Of a stretch of DNA of 64,000 nucleotides, positions 17,499 through 26,660 are shown in pieces. This stretch comes from JABMMZ01 sp040403495. Its GTDB lineage: Bacteria; Bacteroidota; Bacteroidia; NS11-12g; UBA955. Location: assembly GCA_040403495.1 (NCBI GenBank), contig JBBAKM010000010.1, positions 1 through 64,000 of the forward strand, written 5' to 3'. Each line of letters begins with the position of its first letter. The stretch's first letter is position 1. A program made the translations under genes and the position numbers. Under the pieces are notes generated by a model. That model made no database searches. It saw only the letters and a program-made list of their open reading frames with translations, and was not told the DNA's origin.

Positions 17499-18302
17499 TT
17501 AAGCGTTGTTTAAAATGAATTTAATGCTTATTTCATTGAAATGGTCGGGTTGTTCTATGTTTACAACATGACCACAGTTTTGGATAATTTGCAATTGTGA
17601 AGATTGATGGTTTGCCGATAGTTTTTTTATTGAAGCCAAAAACATGTGGTCCTCACTTCCCATTATATAAAGAGTGGGTTTTCCCGAATCATTAATTTTG
17701 AAAAGTTTTAAAAGTGGATTTACTTCTACAATTAAAGTGTACCATCTTAAGAATTCTTTTTGGTACAATTTTTTTGCTTCTTCTATAAATAACAAACGTG
17801 AGGTTTTATGGTTCTTTTTCGGCATTATTATAAAAGCAAAAAAGCGATATAAAATCAAATAGGGAAGGATGGAGCGAAGGTAATGGCCTGTATGCATCAA
17901 AATTTTACTCTTTAAATTCAAATGCATTACGGCACCTCCAAGAATCAATGTTTTTATTCTGTCAGGATATCTGTCGCTTAGCTCTCTTATTATTATTGTG
18001 CCAAGTGAAATGCCTATAAAATGACTTTTTGGAATTTTTAAATGGTCCAATACATTTATTACATCGTCACCTATGGATGAAAATGTGTATTTTTTGATAT
18101 TTTCTGGAACTATTTTTTTGGATTTGCCGTGACCTCTTAAATCAATAAGCAGAATGTTAAAATGTTTTTTAAATGCCTTTATCTGTTTAAACCAAATAGA
18201 ACTACTTCCGCCCGCTCCATGAATAAATGTAACCCATTCTTCGGAATTTGGATGAAGGTATACGGTATGATGTAAAATTGGTGGCAATACTTTATTCAAC
18301 AA
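17499..18302 (-). CDS. Alpha/beta hydrolase
   Basis: 267 residues. The oxyanion segment HGAGGSSSIW, the strand DLRGHGKS, the nucleophile elbow GISLGT (Ser in GxSxG), an acidic residue in MGSEDHMF and the catalytic His in CGHVVNIEQP give a complete hydrolase triad. A hydrophobic, aromatic cap region (about residues 130-180) follows the nucleophile. No signal peptide. The substrate cannot be told; the family includes esterases and C-C hydrolases. Convergent with the ABC ATPase gene, 7 nt apart. Confidence 0.85.
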   Translation of the reverse strand: MLNKVLPPILHHTVYLHPNSEEWVTFIHGAGGSSSIWFKQIKAFKKHFNILLIDLRGHGKSKKIVPENIKKYTFSSIGDDVINVLDHLKIPKSHFIGISLGTIIIRELSDRYPDRIKTLILGGAVMHLNLKSKILMHTGHYLRSILPYLILYRFFAFIIMPKKNHKTSRLLFIEEAKKLYQKEFLRWYTLIVEVNPLLKLFKINDSGKPTLYIMGSEDHMFLASIKKLSANHQSSQLQIIQNCGHVVNIEQPDHFNEISIKFILNNA

Positions 18303-18311
18303 ATTTAGAGA

Positions 18312-19235
18312 TTAAAAGGTTCGTTTTATGCTAGGATTTGTTAAAATAATATAATCGCCTAAGTGTTGATGGTCTGACCAAACAGGGGAATCAAAATCCT
18401 CACTTGGAGAGACTGAAATAACCAATGATTTTAATTTTTTATTGTATTTATTTAATTGAGTTACTATGGCAAAATGTTCATCGGAATGAAACCTACCATT
18501 GATTTGTAATACTTTTTTTGTTTTGTTACTCTTTAGATATTGTGCAATTGAATAGGCCATTGTCGCATCCCATAACGATTGAGCTAAAATAATATTAAAG
18601 GCATTCATTTTGGGCATGACCATCGCTTTTTTTGTACTTGTGTCTTTAACAGTGTGACTTGGGTGTCCAAATAAATTAGCAAGTTTGTTGTAATAAGCTC
18701 CCGAAGCAGTATCGTATGGAATAGGAGCAAAATATTGTTTGGTGTTTTTGTCCAAGCTATTCAATGCGCCTTGTCCTTTTCTGCCAACAAGATTGGTGTA
18801 TCTCGTCGGTGAATTAGCGCACACTAAATCTATTTGGTTTGTTTTAGAATACTCTACCAAGGGTCTGTAGTCTTTGTAATTCGACCAAACTCTTGCGTCT
18901 TTAGTGAAATGTTTTTCTTTTATAACGTCTTTAAGGTATTCATTCATCACCAATTGAACATCTCTGTCAAACATTTCCATTGACAAACTAGTGTTTGGGT
19001 ATGTTTGATGCATCATTTTCAAAAGTTGAAATTCAATAAGATGAGCAACCGAGTCATTGTGCTCTTCTCCCAAAAACACAACATCATAATTGGCTATTCT
19101 TTTTACGATAGAATCGAGTGTTACTTCTTTTTTTAATTTTGTATCGTATATTTTTACTAACTGAGCATCAATTTGTGCTACTATATTAAGCGCAATAAAT
19201 CCTGTAATTAGGGAAGTTGTTTTTTTAAAATTCAT
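18312..19235 (-). CDS. ChaN-like (DUF399) secreted protein
   Basis: 307 residues. Signal peptide, no lipobox Cys. VVFLGEEHNDSVAHLIEFQLLK and SMEMFDRDVQ are hallmarks of the ChaN/DUF399 family, whose Campylobacter member is an iron-regulated heme-binding lipoprotein. The later segment NGRFHSDEHFAIVTQL carries a conserved His pair. A role in heme or iron handling is possible by family, but nothing nearby supports it. The Kazal-like gene immediately precedes it with no gap, implying an operon. Confidence 0.8.
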   Translation of the reverse strand: MNFKKTTSLITGFIALNIVAQIDAQLVKIYDTKLKKEVTLDSIVKRIANYDVVFLGEEHNDSVAHLIEFQLLKMMHQTYPNTSLSMEMFDRDVQLVMNEYLKDVIKEKHFTKDARVWSNYKDYRPLVEYSKTNQIDLVCANSPTRYTNLVGRKGQGALNSLDKNTKQYFAPIPYDTASGAYYNKLANLFGHPSHTVKDTSTKKAMVMPKMNAFNIILAQSLWDATMAYSIAQYLKSNKTKKVLQINGRFHSDEHFAIVTQLNKYNKKLKSLVISVSPSEDFDSPVWSDHQHLGDYIILTNPSIKRTF

Positions 19236-19682
19236 TTAATATTTTGAGATTTTTTTGACTTGGAAAGCCCTTACACTACTGGTTACAAAAACCATGTAGA
19301 TGCCAGTTCTTAAGGCTGATAAGTCTATTTGTAAGTTAATTCTATTGACGTTGTTTAGGATGTTTTGATACCAAACTTTTCCGTAAAGGTCAATGATTTT
19401 TATATCAAGGTTGCCATTAATAAATTCAGAATGACTTACATTGATAGAAATTGGACTTGAAGGTCCTACTGGATTGGGGTATATGTCTAAATGAATTCCA
19501 GAACATACGCCACTGAACCAATTCTCTACCCCATAAACATTGAGTGCTTCACATTGATTTCTATATGTAACGTTGTTGCAACCACAAACTGGATTGTAAA
19601 AAGCATCATTACATTGGTAAAACGGTTGAATACGTGCAGGGTTTACACAGTTATTGAATTGCCCAAATACATTTAAGCTCAA
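19236..19682 (-). CDS. Kazal-like domain protein with T9SS sorting tail
   Basis: At least 148 residues. NPVCGCNNVTYRNQCEA is a Kazal-type core (Cys-x-Cys-Asn...TYxNxCEA), a fold used by serine-protease inhibitors. The rest is a T9SS C-terminal sorting domain starting LDIYPNPVGPSSPI. No ATG is present. The TTG used here cuts through the signal peptide: the frame continues upstream as LKIALISTVLFLSLNVFGQ, so translation probably begins upstream at a rare codon, for example ATT at 19718, just before the serS stop. Likely secreted, perhaps blocking proteases; inhibition is inferred from the fold only. Confidence 0.75.
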   Translation of the reverse strand: MSLNVFGQFNNCVNPARIQPFYQCNDAFYNPVCGCNNVTYRNQCEALNVYGVENWFSGVCSGIHLDIYPNPVGPSSPISINVSHSEFINGNLDIKIIDLYGKVWYQNILNNVNRINLQIDLSALRTGIYMVFVTSSVRAFQVKKISKY

Positions 19683-19725
19683 AAACAGTACGGTCGATAT
19701 GAGGGCGATTTTTAAAATAGGTGAC

Positions 19726-20994
19726 TTATATTTTTTGGAAACCTAAGTATGGGTGAAGGCATTCTGGTAAGTTGATGCCATCTTCTGTTTGATTGTTTTC
19801 TAACAATGACGCAACAATTCTAGGTAAAGCCAAAGCACTGCCATTTAAGGTGTGAACTAATTCGTTTTTACCATCTTTGTTTTTAAATCTGCATTTTAAA
19901 CGGTTGGCCTGAAAAGTTTCAAAATTGGAAGTCGAGCTAACCTCGAGCCATTTTTGTTGAGCTCCACTCCAAGCCTCAAAGTCATAAGTTAAAGCACTTG
20001 CAAATCCCATGTCTCCACCACACAATCTTAATATTCTGAATTTTAAACCTAGTTTGGTTAATAGTCCTTTAACGTGTTCAACCATTTCTTCTAGAATTTC
20101 GTAACTTTGATCGGGTCTTGCTATTTGTACAATTTCAACTTTGTCAAATTGATGCAGTCTGTTTAGTCCTCTAACATGTGCACCATAACTGCCTGCCTCT
20201 CTTCTGAAACAAGGCGTATAGCCAACATTTTTGATTGGCAATTCGTTCTCTTTTAAAAGTACATCTCTGTAGATATTTGTTATTGGAACTTCGGCTGTAG
20301 GAATACAATATAAATTATCAATAGTTGCATGGTACATTTGCCCTTCTTTGTCAGGCAATTGACCTGTTCCTATGCCACTGGCTTCGTTGACTAAAATAGG
20401 AGGTTGTATTTCATAATAGCCTGCTGCTAATGCTTCATCTAAGAAGAAATTGATTAAAGCGCGCTGAAGTCTAGCACCTTTGCCAGTGTAAACCGGAAAT
20501 CCAGCTCCAGTTATTTTATTGCCAAGTTCAAAGTCTACTAACTTGTATTTGTCTGTCAGTTCCCAATGTGGCAATGGATTGGCTGGCAAAATTGGGTCAT
20601 TTCCCCATTCGTAAACAGTTTCATTATCGTCTGCACCATACCCTAATTTCACCTTTGTGCTTGGTGTATTAGGAAGTTCATACAGTTTGGCGGTGAGCAA
20701 TTGTTCAAGGTCTAATTGTTCTAACTCCAATGTTTTTATAGTTTCCTTAAGCGCAAGGGATTCATTTTTTAACAAATTAGCTTTTTCGGCTTCACCACTT
20801 TTAAATAATTCACCAATTTCCTTAGCTAAAACATTACTTTTTGCTAAAGCTTGTTCTAATTCTGTTTGTTTTTGTCTTTTTTGCTCATCAATAGAGAGTA
20901 TTTCAAGTACATCGTTTTTTCTGTCTTTCCCTCTCAAAGAAAGCCTTTCTATAACCTCATCTGTTTGGGTTCTTATAGCATTTAATGTTAGCAT
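19726..20994 (-). CDS. serS: Seryl-tRNA synthetase
   Basis: 422 residues. Charges tRNA-Ser with serine and also tRNA-Sec where present. An N-terminal antiparallel coiled coil (residues 30-105) binds the long variable arm; the class II core has motif 2 TPCFRREAGSYGAHVRGLNRLHQFDKVEI and motif 3 NGSALALPRIVASLLEN. Length is standard. TATTTTTG, a consensus -7 box, ends 11 nt before the ATG on this strand, so a short-leader promoter is likely. Confidence 0.97.
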   Translation of the reverse strand: MLTLNAIRTQTDEVIERLSLRGKDRKNDVLEILSIDEQKRQKQTELEQALAKSNVLAKEIGELFKSGEAEKANLLKNESLALKETIKTLELEQLDLEQLLTAKLYELPNTPSTKVKLGYGADDNETVYEWGNDPILPANPLPHWELTDKYKLVDFELGNKITGAGFPVYTGKGARLQRALINFFLDEALAAGYYEIQPPILVNEASGIGTGQLPDKEGQMYHATIDNLYCIPTAEVPITNIYRDVLLKENELPIKNVGYTPCFRREAGSYGAHVRGLNRLHQFDKVEIVQIARPDQSYEILEEMVEHVKGLLTKLGLKFRILRLCGGDMGFASALTYDFEAWSGAQQKWLEVSSTSNFETFQANRLKCRFKNKDGKNELVHTLNGSALALPRIVASLLENNQTEDGINLPECLHPYLGFQKI

Positions 20995-21088
20995 GTTATT
21001 AAATGCAAAAATAAGCTACATTAATTTGAAAAAACAGATTTTTTATTTCAAAATATTAAATATATTTGTATTTGTAATATTAAAGCTT

Positions 21089-21667
21089 GTGAAAAGAATT
21101 ATTATAGTCATTGTTAGTGTCGTATTCTTAATGGGTTGTATCCAAAGGGATGACTACAATGCGGTGCCTGAATTGATAGATGGTTTTAAGCCGATTTATG
21201 TAAAAGACACCACTAATTTTGTTGATTCTGTTTATTTGACTCCACCACGTGTTTTAAGCAATCCCGGCAAAATATACCTTTACAAGCAATACTTAATTGT
21301 TAACGAATTTGGAAAAGGGGTGCATATTTTTGATAATTCTAATCCACAAATTCCCAAACCAATTGCTTTTATTAACATACCATTAAATTATGATATTTCT
21401 ATCAAAAACAATGTGATGTATGCTGATGTATATTTAGGTTTGGTGGTTATTGATATTTCAATGTTGCCAAGTTCCATTAATATACTCAACTTTATGAGAT
21501 ATAAAACAAATCGTGTTTATCCGCCACTTCCAGGGGCTGAACCAAATTTTAATTTTGGAAGGAGAGGTTGGGGAATTAAAACCTATTTTGAATGTATCGA
21601 TCCGCAAAAAGGAATAATAGTAGGGTGGGAACCAACAACTTTAACAAAACCAAAATGCTATCAATAA
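21089..21667 (+). CDS. Lipoprotein with LVIVD-like repeats
   Basis: 192 residues from a GTG that gives VKRIIIVIVSVVFLMGCIQ, a lipoprotein signal with Cys after LMG. The mature part has short repeated strands of the type YLIVNEFGKGVHIFDNSNPQIPKPIAFI and LGLVVIDIS, as in LVIVD-repeat surface proteins (beta-propeller-like). A longer frame opening inside serS is antisense to it and not credible. First gene of a three-gene plus-strand cluster with the next lipoprotein and an outer-membrane-like protein. Function unknown. Confidence 0.75.
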   Translation: MKRIIIVIVSVVFLMGCIQRDDYNAVPELIDGFKPIYVKDTTNFVDSVYLTPPRVLSNPGKIYLYKQYLIVNEFGKGVHIFDNSNPQIPKPIAFINIPLNYDISIKNNVMYADVYLGLVVIDISMLPSSINILNFMRYKTNRVYPPLPGAEPNFNFGRRGWGIKTYFECIDPQKGIIVGWEPTTLTKPKCYQ

Positions 21668-21686
21668 ATCAAATAATTAATTCAAT

Positions 21687-22439
21687 ATGAAAAAATATTT
21701 ATTCTTCTTCTCATTCATCCTTTTGATAAGTTCTTGTCAAAAAGATGGTTCTGAACTTTCCTCAAGTGATGGCAGAAACACCACCGGTATTGGCGGTTCT
21801 ATGGCGAAGTTTGCCTTTCATGAGCAGTATTTATATGTTGTAGAAAAACAATATTTGCAAGTTTATGATGTGAGTGTAGCCTCTAAACCTTTGTTTTTAA
21901 GAACTATCGATTTAAATAATACTGCCGTTGAAACAATTTTCCCATACGGAGAATATTTGTTTTTTGGAACTCAAAACGGAATGTTAATTTATTCGCTAAG
22001 TAATCCTACTGCCCCTAGTTATATCAGTACTTATTCTCATATTGTAAGTTGCGACCCTGTTGTAGTTCAAGGCAATATAGCTTATGTAACATTAAGTACA
22101 GGCAATCAATGCGGTAGAGGAGTTAATCAACTTGAAATGATTGATATTTCAGATATTTATAATCCTCAATTATTAAAGATTTATAACTTTAATAATCCTA
22201 AAGGATTGTCGATAGATGGAACTTATTTGTACTTGTGTGATGGAAATGCTGGTTTAAAAGTTTTAGATGTTACCAATATTTATAATGCAAGGGTTGTCGA
22301 GACATTTGCCGGAATAGATGCCTTTGATGTTATTAAAAATAATAATACTTTAACAGTAACAGGTAAAGATGGCGTTTATCAATTGGATTGCACAAATCCT
22401 TTGGATCTAAAACTCATTTCTAAAATCGGTAAAAATTGA
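21687..22439 (+). CDS. LVIVD-repeat lipoprotein
   Basis: 250 residues. Signal peptide with lipobox LLISSC, then a Ser/Gly-rich linker. From residue 40, repeated units of about 40 residues with YLYVVEKQYLQVYDVS, YGEYLFFGTQNGMLIYSLSN and YLYLCDGNAGLKVLDV fit LVIVD-type repeats forming a beta-propeller. It starts 19 nt after the preceding lipoprotein of the same kind, which suggests tandem duplication and co-expression. The pair plus the next gene may form an envelope complex; the ligand is not known. Confidence 0.78.
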   Translation: MKKYLFFFSFILLISSCQKDGSELSSSDGRNTTGIGGSMAKFAFHEQYLYVVEKQYLQVYDVSVASKPLFLRTIDLNNTAVETIFPYGEYLFFGTQNGMLIYSLSNPTAPSYISTYSHIVSCDPVVVQGNIAYVTLSTGNQCGRGVNQLEMIDISDIYNPQLLKIYNFNNPKGLSIDGTYLYLCDGNAGLKVLDVTNIYNARVVETFAGIDAFDVIKNNNTLTVTGKDGVYQLDCTNPLDLKLISKIGKN

Positions 22440-22445
22440 TTTTTT

Positions 22446-23099
22446 GTGCTTAATAAAATTCTTTTTTGTGTTTCTTTGATTTTGTCATTCGACAATGCCT
22501 TTGCGCAAAGCGAGTTGGAGTTGAGAGACAAGCACAGAGTGAGTTTAAATATATTTGATCAATCGTCTATAATTCTTCCCACTATAAAGGGAAGTTATGA
22601 TTATAATTTTTTTGATGATTATGACAGGACTCATCATGTTATAGTGGAGTTGGGTTATAATTTTAGGTCAAACTTAACGCAAGACAATAGGCGAGTAAGT
22701 GGACTGTATTCGGGTTTGAGATATGCTATATACAATAGAAAAACACTAACAAGGTTTTCTGGATTTTCTTTTGGTTACAATAATTTGCATACCAATATTG
22801 ATGGTTATTTGAAAGTGCAAAAAACCATGCCAGGTTTGAGTACAAATGGTCAATATTTTGAGTATGAAATAAGAAGGTTTAAATTGCTAAGAAATTCATT
22901 AACTCTGGAACGTTTTCACCAATTTAATGTCATTGATGGTTTGTATTTTGAGTTAAAATATGGCTTAGGTTTAACCTATTCAAGATATGAAACTCCTTCA
23001 GATGTTGTTCAAACAACATACAGAAATGGGCTTTTCTTCGAAAAAGAGGCCTTATTTCCCGCCTTTCTTATAGGCTTCAATGTTGGATACCGACTTTAA
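22446..23099 (+). CDS. Hypothetical outer-membrane protein
   Basis: 217 residues from GTG. N-terminal signal peptide ending DNAFAQ. The mature protein is rich in alternating aromatic strands (for example HVIVELGYNFRSN, LYFELKYGLGLTYSRYE) and ends ALFPAFLIGFNVGYRL, a terminal strand with aromatic residues as in outer-membrane barrels. I recognise no family. Starts 6 nt after the LVIVD lipoprotein gene, so translation is probably coupled to it. Its end overlaps the convergent ricT stop by 4 nt. Confidence 0.6.
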   Translation: MLNKILFCVSLILSFDNAFAQSELELRDKHRVSLNIFDQSSIILPTIKGSYDYNFFDDYDRTHHVIVELGYNFRSNLTQDNRRVSGLYSGLRYAIYNRKTLTRFSGFSFGYNNLHTNIDGYLKVQKTMPGLSTNGQYFEYEIRRFKLLRNSLTLERFHQFNVIDGLYFELKYGLGLTYSRYETPSDVVQTTYRNGLFFEKEALFPAFLIGFNVGYRL

Positions 23100-24256
23100 T
23101 TGCTTTTAGGCTGATTAAATACGGGTTTTTTCTTCTTCTTTTTCTTCTTAGCTTTTTGGTCTAAACGGGTAATATCTTCACTAACTAAATCAAGATTTGC
23201 ATCGTTTTTAGAGTCGATATCTTCTTGCGTTTTAGGTTCTATTATTTCACCAACCAATTCAGGTGCTTTTTGACCATTGGCATTCATTTTTAAATATTCA
23301 TTTACTTTGGCAAGAGGAATACAAATCCATGAATTTTTTTCTTCGTAACTAAACCAAGCCAATCTTTTTAAAATATCTGTTTTTATCATGTATGCAGCCC
23401 CCATTACCGTGTCTAATCTTACGGTTTTTGATTTAGGGAACTCTTCCAATGCATCCATATAAGTATCTAACTCATAGTTTAAGCAGCATTTAAGTTTGCC
23501 ACATTGACCTGAAAGTTTAAGCATGTTGATAGACAGGTTTTGAAAACGAGCAGCAGAAGTGTTTACCATTTTAAAATCAGTAAGCCAAGTACTACAACAC
23601 AATTCTCTACCACAACTGCCTATACCGCCTAGTCTTGAAGCTTCCTCACGGTAACCTATTTGTCTCATTTCAATACGCAATTTAAATTCGTCGGCAAATC
23701 GTTTAATCAATTCTCTAAAATCTACGCGACTTTCTGCTGTATAAAAGAAGATGACTTTTTTGTTATCACCTTGAATTTCAATGTCGCTTAGTTTCATTTC
23801 AAGCTTAAGTTGAATGGCTATAGTTCTTGCTCTTTCTAATACTTTTGCTTCTCTGAATTTTGCTTCTTGATATTTTTCAATGTCCTTGTCGTGTGCTTTT
23901 CGCTGAATCGTTCTAATAGAATCAGAATTATCTTTGATACCTCGTTTTTTTAATTGAAGACGAACCAATTCTCCTGCCAATGAAACGTGACCAACATCAT
24001 ATCCCATGTCAGATTCAACAACTACTGCATCGCCTGTATAAAGTTCTAAATTATTTGAATTTCGAAAAAACTCTTTCCTACTTCCTTTAAATCTGATTTC
24101 GATAACATCAAAAGGTTTATAATTGTCAGGCATAGCAGTATCGCTTAGCCAATTGTACACGTTTAATTTATTGCATCCACTTGTACCACAAGTTCCATTA
24201 CTTTTGCACCCTTTGGGAGAACATCCCCCTGAAGTACCACAACTTCCACATCCCAT
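23096..24256 (-). CDS. ricT: PSP1-domain protein, RicT (YaaT)-like
   Basis: 386 residues. The PSP1 C-terminal domain is the core: DVIEIRFKGSRKEFF, then YDVGHVSLAGELV, IGSCGRELCCSTWL and SGQCGKLKCCLNYE. The conserved Cys residues bind Fe-S clusters in the B. subtilis RicAFT complex, which assists RNase Y and phosphorelay functions. An extra Cys/Gly-rich N-terminus (MGCGSCGTSGGCSPKGC) and a Lys-rich tail are added. rny is also in this window, though not adjacent. The holB-like gene lies 14 nt upstream on the same strand, a pairing common in many bacteria. Confidence 0.9.
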   Translation of the reverse strand: MGCGSCGTSGGCSPKGCKSNGTCGTSGCNKLNVYNWLSDTAMPDNYKPFDVIEIRFKGSRKEFFRNSNNLELYTGDAVVVESDMGYDVGHVSLAGELVRLQLKKRGIKDNSDSIRTIQRKAHDKDIEKYQEAKFREAKVLERARTIAIQLKLEMKLSDIEIQGDNKKVIFFYTAESRVDFRELIKRFADEFKLRIEMRQIGYREEASRLGGIGSCGRELCCSTWLTDFKMVNTSAARFQNLSINMLKLSGQCGKLKCCLNYELDTYMDALEEFPKSKTVRLDTVMGAAYMIKTDILKRLAWFSYEEKNSWICIPLAKVNEYLKMNANGQKAPELVGEIIEPKTQEDIDSKNDANLDLVSEDITRLDQKAKKKKKKKKPVFNQPKSN

Positions 24257-24270
24257 TTTGTATATATATT

Positions 24271-25404
24271 TTAGTTTGATTGAGCCTTAGGCTGTCTCAA
24301 GAAATTATTTTTAAGCGTCAAAGATAAATTAATTATAATGAATTTTAAGTTTCCATTTCTGTCAATTTCAAAAAACGCCTGATTAATGACTTTATAGATT
24401 GTCTCTCTGCCCTTTAAATTTAGGAGTTTTGATAAGGTTACAATGATTTTTTCTTCCTCAGGCGCCACTTCTGTTGATATAGAGCGATGCTCTACAATGA
24501 GAGAATATCTGAGTAGTTCGAGTATATAGTTCAAAAAATGTTTTGCGTCGTCTTTCCCTTTTTCACTGAATGATTCCGCCCAATTGAACATGGCTGTTGA
24601 ATTTCCTTGGTAACAATCGTTTAAAAAGGTTTTAAATCCACTCAAAAAGGAATAATCTATTTTTTCTGATAAAATTTTTGCTTTGTGGATATTCCCATTT
24701 GTCATTAAAGCAATATTGTTTGAAACTGATTCTTCAATAGAAAGTTGTGTGATGAGGTAATCCTTTATTTCTTCACGACTATATAGATTGATTTTTAATA
24801 ACTGTGTTCTAGATAAAATAGTTGGTAAAATTAAGGTAGGATTCTCAGTAACAAGAATAAATAGGGTGTTAGGGGCAGGTTCCTCTATAGATTTTAATAA
24901 TACATTTCCTTCTTTTCCTACATATTCTGGAAGCCACATTATTACAACTTTATATTCAGCTTCATAAGGTTTAAAAGATAGTTTTTTAATGATATTACGA
25001 CATTCTCTAATGGGGATATTGAGCGTTTTGTTTTCGATTTTTGCAATATCTATCCATTCATTAATAGTTAGTTGAGGAGATTCAATGAGTGATTTCCTAA
25101 ACAATGGAAGAATATCGTCACAAAGTTCGATATTATCTGCCTTACTAACGATGTAGGGAAACGAAAAGTGTAAATCGGGATGAATGTATTGTTGGTATTT
25201 ATTGCATGAAGGGCAAATGCCACAACTGTCAAATTCTTGTTTGTTGGTACAGTTGATATATTGGGCATAGGCAATTGCCATTGGAAGTGCATTACTTCCC
25301 TCATTGCCATAAAAGAGTTGCGCATGTGAGATTCTGTTGTTGTTAACCTGCTCAACTAATTTTTTCTTAAGAGAATCGTGTCCGTATATATCTGAAAATT
25401 TCAA
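24271..25404 (-). CDS. holB: DNA polymerase III subunit delta'
   Basis: 377 residues from TTG giving LKFSDIYGHDSLKKKL. Clamp-loader subunit. The AAA+ fold has a degenerate P-loop (FYGNEGSNALPMAIAYA), as expected for delta'. A zinc-binding module with four Cys (CTNKQEFDSCGICPSC) and the sensor segment VLLKSIEEPAPNTLFILVTENP follow. An upstream in-frame start at 25422 would overlap the box TATATTTG (25412-25419), so the downstream TTG, 7 nt after the box, is preferred; the mRNA would be nearly leaderless. Pairs with ricT. Confidence 0.88.
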   Translation of the reverse strand: MKFSDIYGHDSLKKKLVEQVNNNRISHAQLFYGNEGSNALPMAIAYAQYINCTNKQEFDSCGICPSCNKYQQYIHPDLHFSFPYIVSKADNIELCDDILPLFRKSLIESPQLTINEWIDIAKIENKTLNIPIRECRNIIKKLSFKPYEAEYKVVIMWLPEYVGKEGNVLLKSIEEPAPNTLFILVTENPTLILPTILSRTQLLKINLYSREEIKDYLITQLSIEESVSNNIALMTNGNIHKAKILSEKIDYSFLSGFKTFLNDCYQGNSTAMFNWAESFSEKGKDDAKHFLNYILELLRYSLIVEHRSISTEVAPEEEKIIVTLSKLLNLKGRETIYKVINQAFFEIDRNGNLKFIIINLSLTLKNNFLRQPKAQSN

Positions 25405-25573
25405 AGTGTTGCAAATATACAAAACGTTTTTTTATCTTTTGTGATAGTAAGAAGTCATGTTTATAATTAAAATAATTTAATGGTTGATTATAAATAAGTT
25501 GAATATTCTATAAGAATAATTTGTTTTTATAAAATTTATTAAGATTATTGCATTATTAAAATTAATAAATATC

Positions 25574-26218
25574 ATGGAACAAGAAACAAATTTAACCCCG
25601 AAAAGAACTACTTTTCTAACTGTATTGTGTGTTTTAACCTTTATAGGAAGTGCAATTGGTGTAATTAGTAATATTAGTAACATATTAACAGCAGATGTTT
25701 CTTCTAAGATGATAGAAACTATGGGAAACTCAATCGATGAAGCGGTGAAGTCAAACAATGGTCAAGAGGAAAGTGCAATGCAAGATGACACTGATACATT
25801 ATTGGATGTTAATGAGGCATTAGATTCAACTGCCTCCGAAATGACAGAAACAGAAATGATAGAGTCAGGTGAACAAGTTATAGAGGATGTTGCAACTAAT
25901 GCAGAAAATAAATCGGCTGAGGCTGCAGCTAATATGATGAAATCATTGGTGGGTGGCATTAATGCAGAAAGTATAAAAAACAATGCATATGCTTCAATTT
26001 TTGCGGCATTGTTAACTTTGATAGGGGCAATTATGATGTGGAAATTGAGAAAAGTTGGTTTTTGGATTTATGTTTTAGGAACTGCAATTAGTGTAATAGC
26101 GCCTTTGGTTATTTATTCAGGGAATTTAATTGGAGCCATTAGCTCTATTGGTTTAGGATTTTTTGGTGTTTTATTCGTTGTATTGTATGCAATTAACAAA
26201 AAGCAATTAGTTTATTAA
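25574..26218 (+). CDS. Hypothetical membrane protein with acidic loop
   Basis: 214 residues. A first TM helix (about 15-37) is followed by a long acidic, Ser/Glu/Asp-rich helical segment (about 45-125), then three more TM helices (about 137-205). No catalytic motif or family is recognised. The N-terminal KRTTFLTVLCVLTFIGSAIGVI is typical of small Bacteroidota membrane proteins with repeated helix hairpins. A terminator lies between it and the next gene, so it is probably transcribed alone. Confidence 0.6.
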   Translation: MEQETNLTPKRTTFLTVLCVLTFIGSAIGVISNISNILTADVSSKMIETMGNSIDEAVKSNNGQEESAMQDDTDTLLDVNEALDSTASEMTETEMIESGEQVIEDVATNAENKSAEAAANMMKSLVGGINAESIKNNAYASIFAALLTLIGAIMMWKLRKVGFWIYVLGTAISVIAPLVIYSGNLIGAISSIGLGFFGVLFVVLYAINKKQLVY

Positions 26219-26252
26219 TCCTAATTAATTTCAAAAATCAAAATTATTTAAC

Positions 26253-26281
26253 AAAAAAGTCCGTAATTGCGGACTTTTTTA
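26253..26281 (+). terminator. Intrinsic terminator
   Basis: AAAGTCCG and CGGACTTT pair across a short AT-rich loop and a T run follows. It lies between the acidic-loop membrane gene and the small DUF4190-like gene. Confidence 0.88.
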
Positions 26282-26294
26282 ATTTAATATTCAC

Positions 26295-26648
26295 ATGGAA
26301 TCAAATCAAATTTTAGATAATCAAGAATTTAAAGGCAATGCCATATTGCCTAATTCAACTGCCGTATTAGTACTTGGCATTCTCTCAATAGTAACTTGTT
26401 TTTGTTACGGAATTATTGGATTGGTTTTGGGTATCATTGGGTTGGTATTGTCCAACAAAGACATGGCATTGTACAAAGCCAATAGTTCAATGTACACTGT
26501 GGGTAGTTATAAAAATTTAAACGCAGGTAGAATTTGTTCTATAATTGGTCTTTGTTTGTCTGCCGTTTACCTATTAATAATTTTGCTTTACTTTATTTTT
26601 GTAGGAACGTTAATCACTTCTGGTATAGGTTCAGCAGGGTTAAATTAA
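26295..26648 (+). CDS. Small DUF4190-like (CCC-motif) membrane protein
   Basis: 117 residues with two hydrophobic regions. AVLVLGILSIVTCFCYGIIGLVLGIIGLVLS and ICSIIGLCLSAVYLLIILLYF resemble the DUF4190/CCC-motif membrane proteins common in Bacteroidota, which often precede a DUF2752 gene, as here. No function is established for the family. The following gene starts 12 nt downstream. Confidence 0.72.
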   Translation: MESNQILDNQEFKGNAILPNSTAVLVLGILSIVTCFCYGIIGLVLGIIGLVLSNKDMALYKANSSMYTVGSYKNLNAGRICSIIGLCLSAVYLLIILLYFIFVGTLITSGIGSAGLN

Positions 26649-26660
26649 TAAATAGCATTT

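Noticed and set aside
20657..21088. Upstream extension of the LVIVD-type lipoprotein frame
   Set aside because: Antisense to serS; the lipoprotein signal peptide begins at the GTG at 21089.
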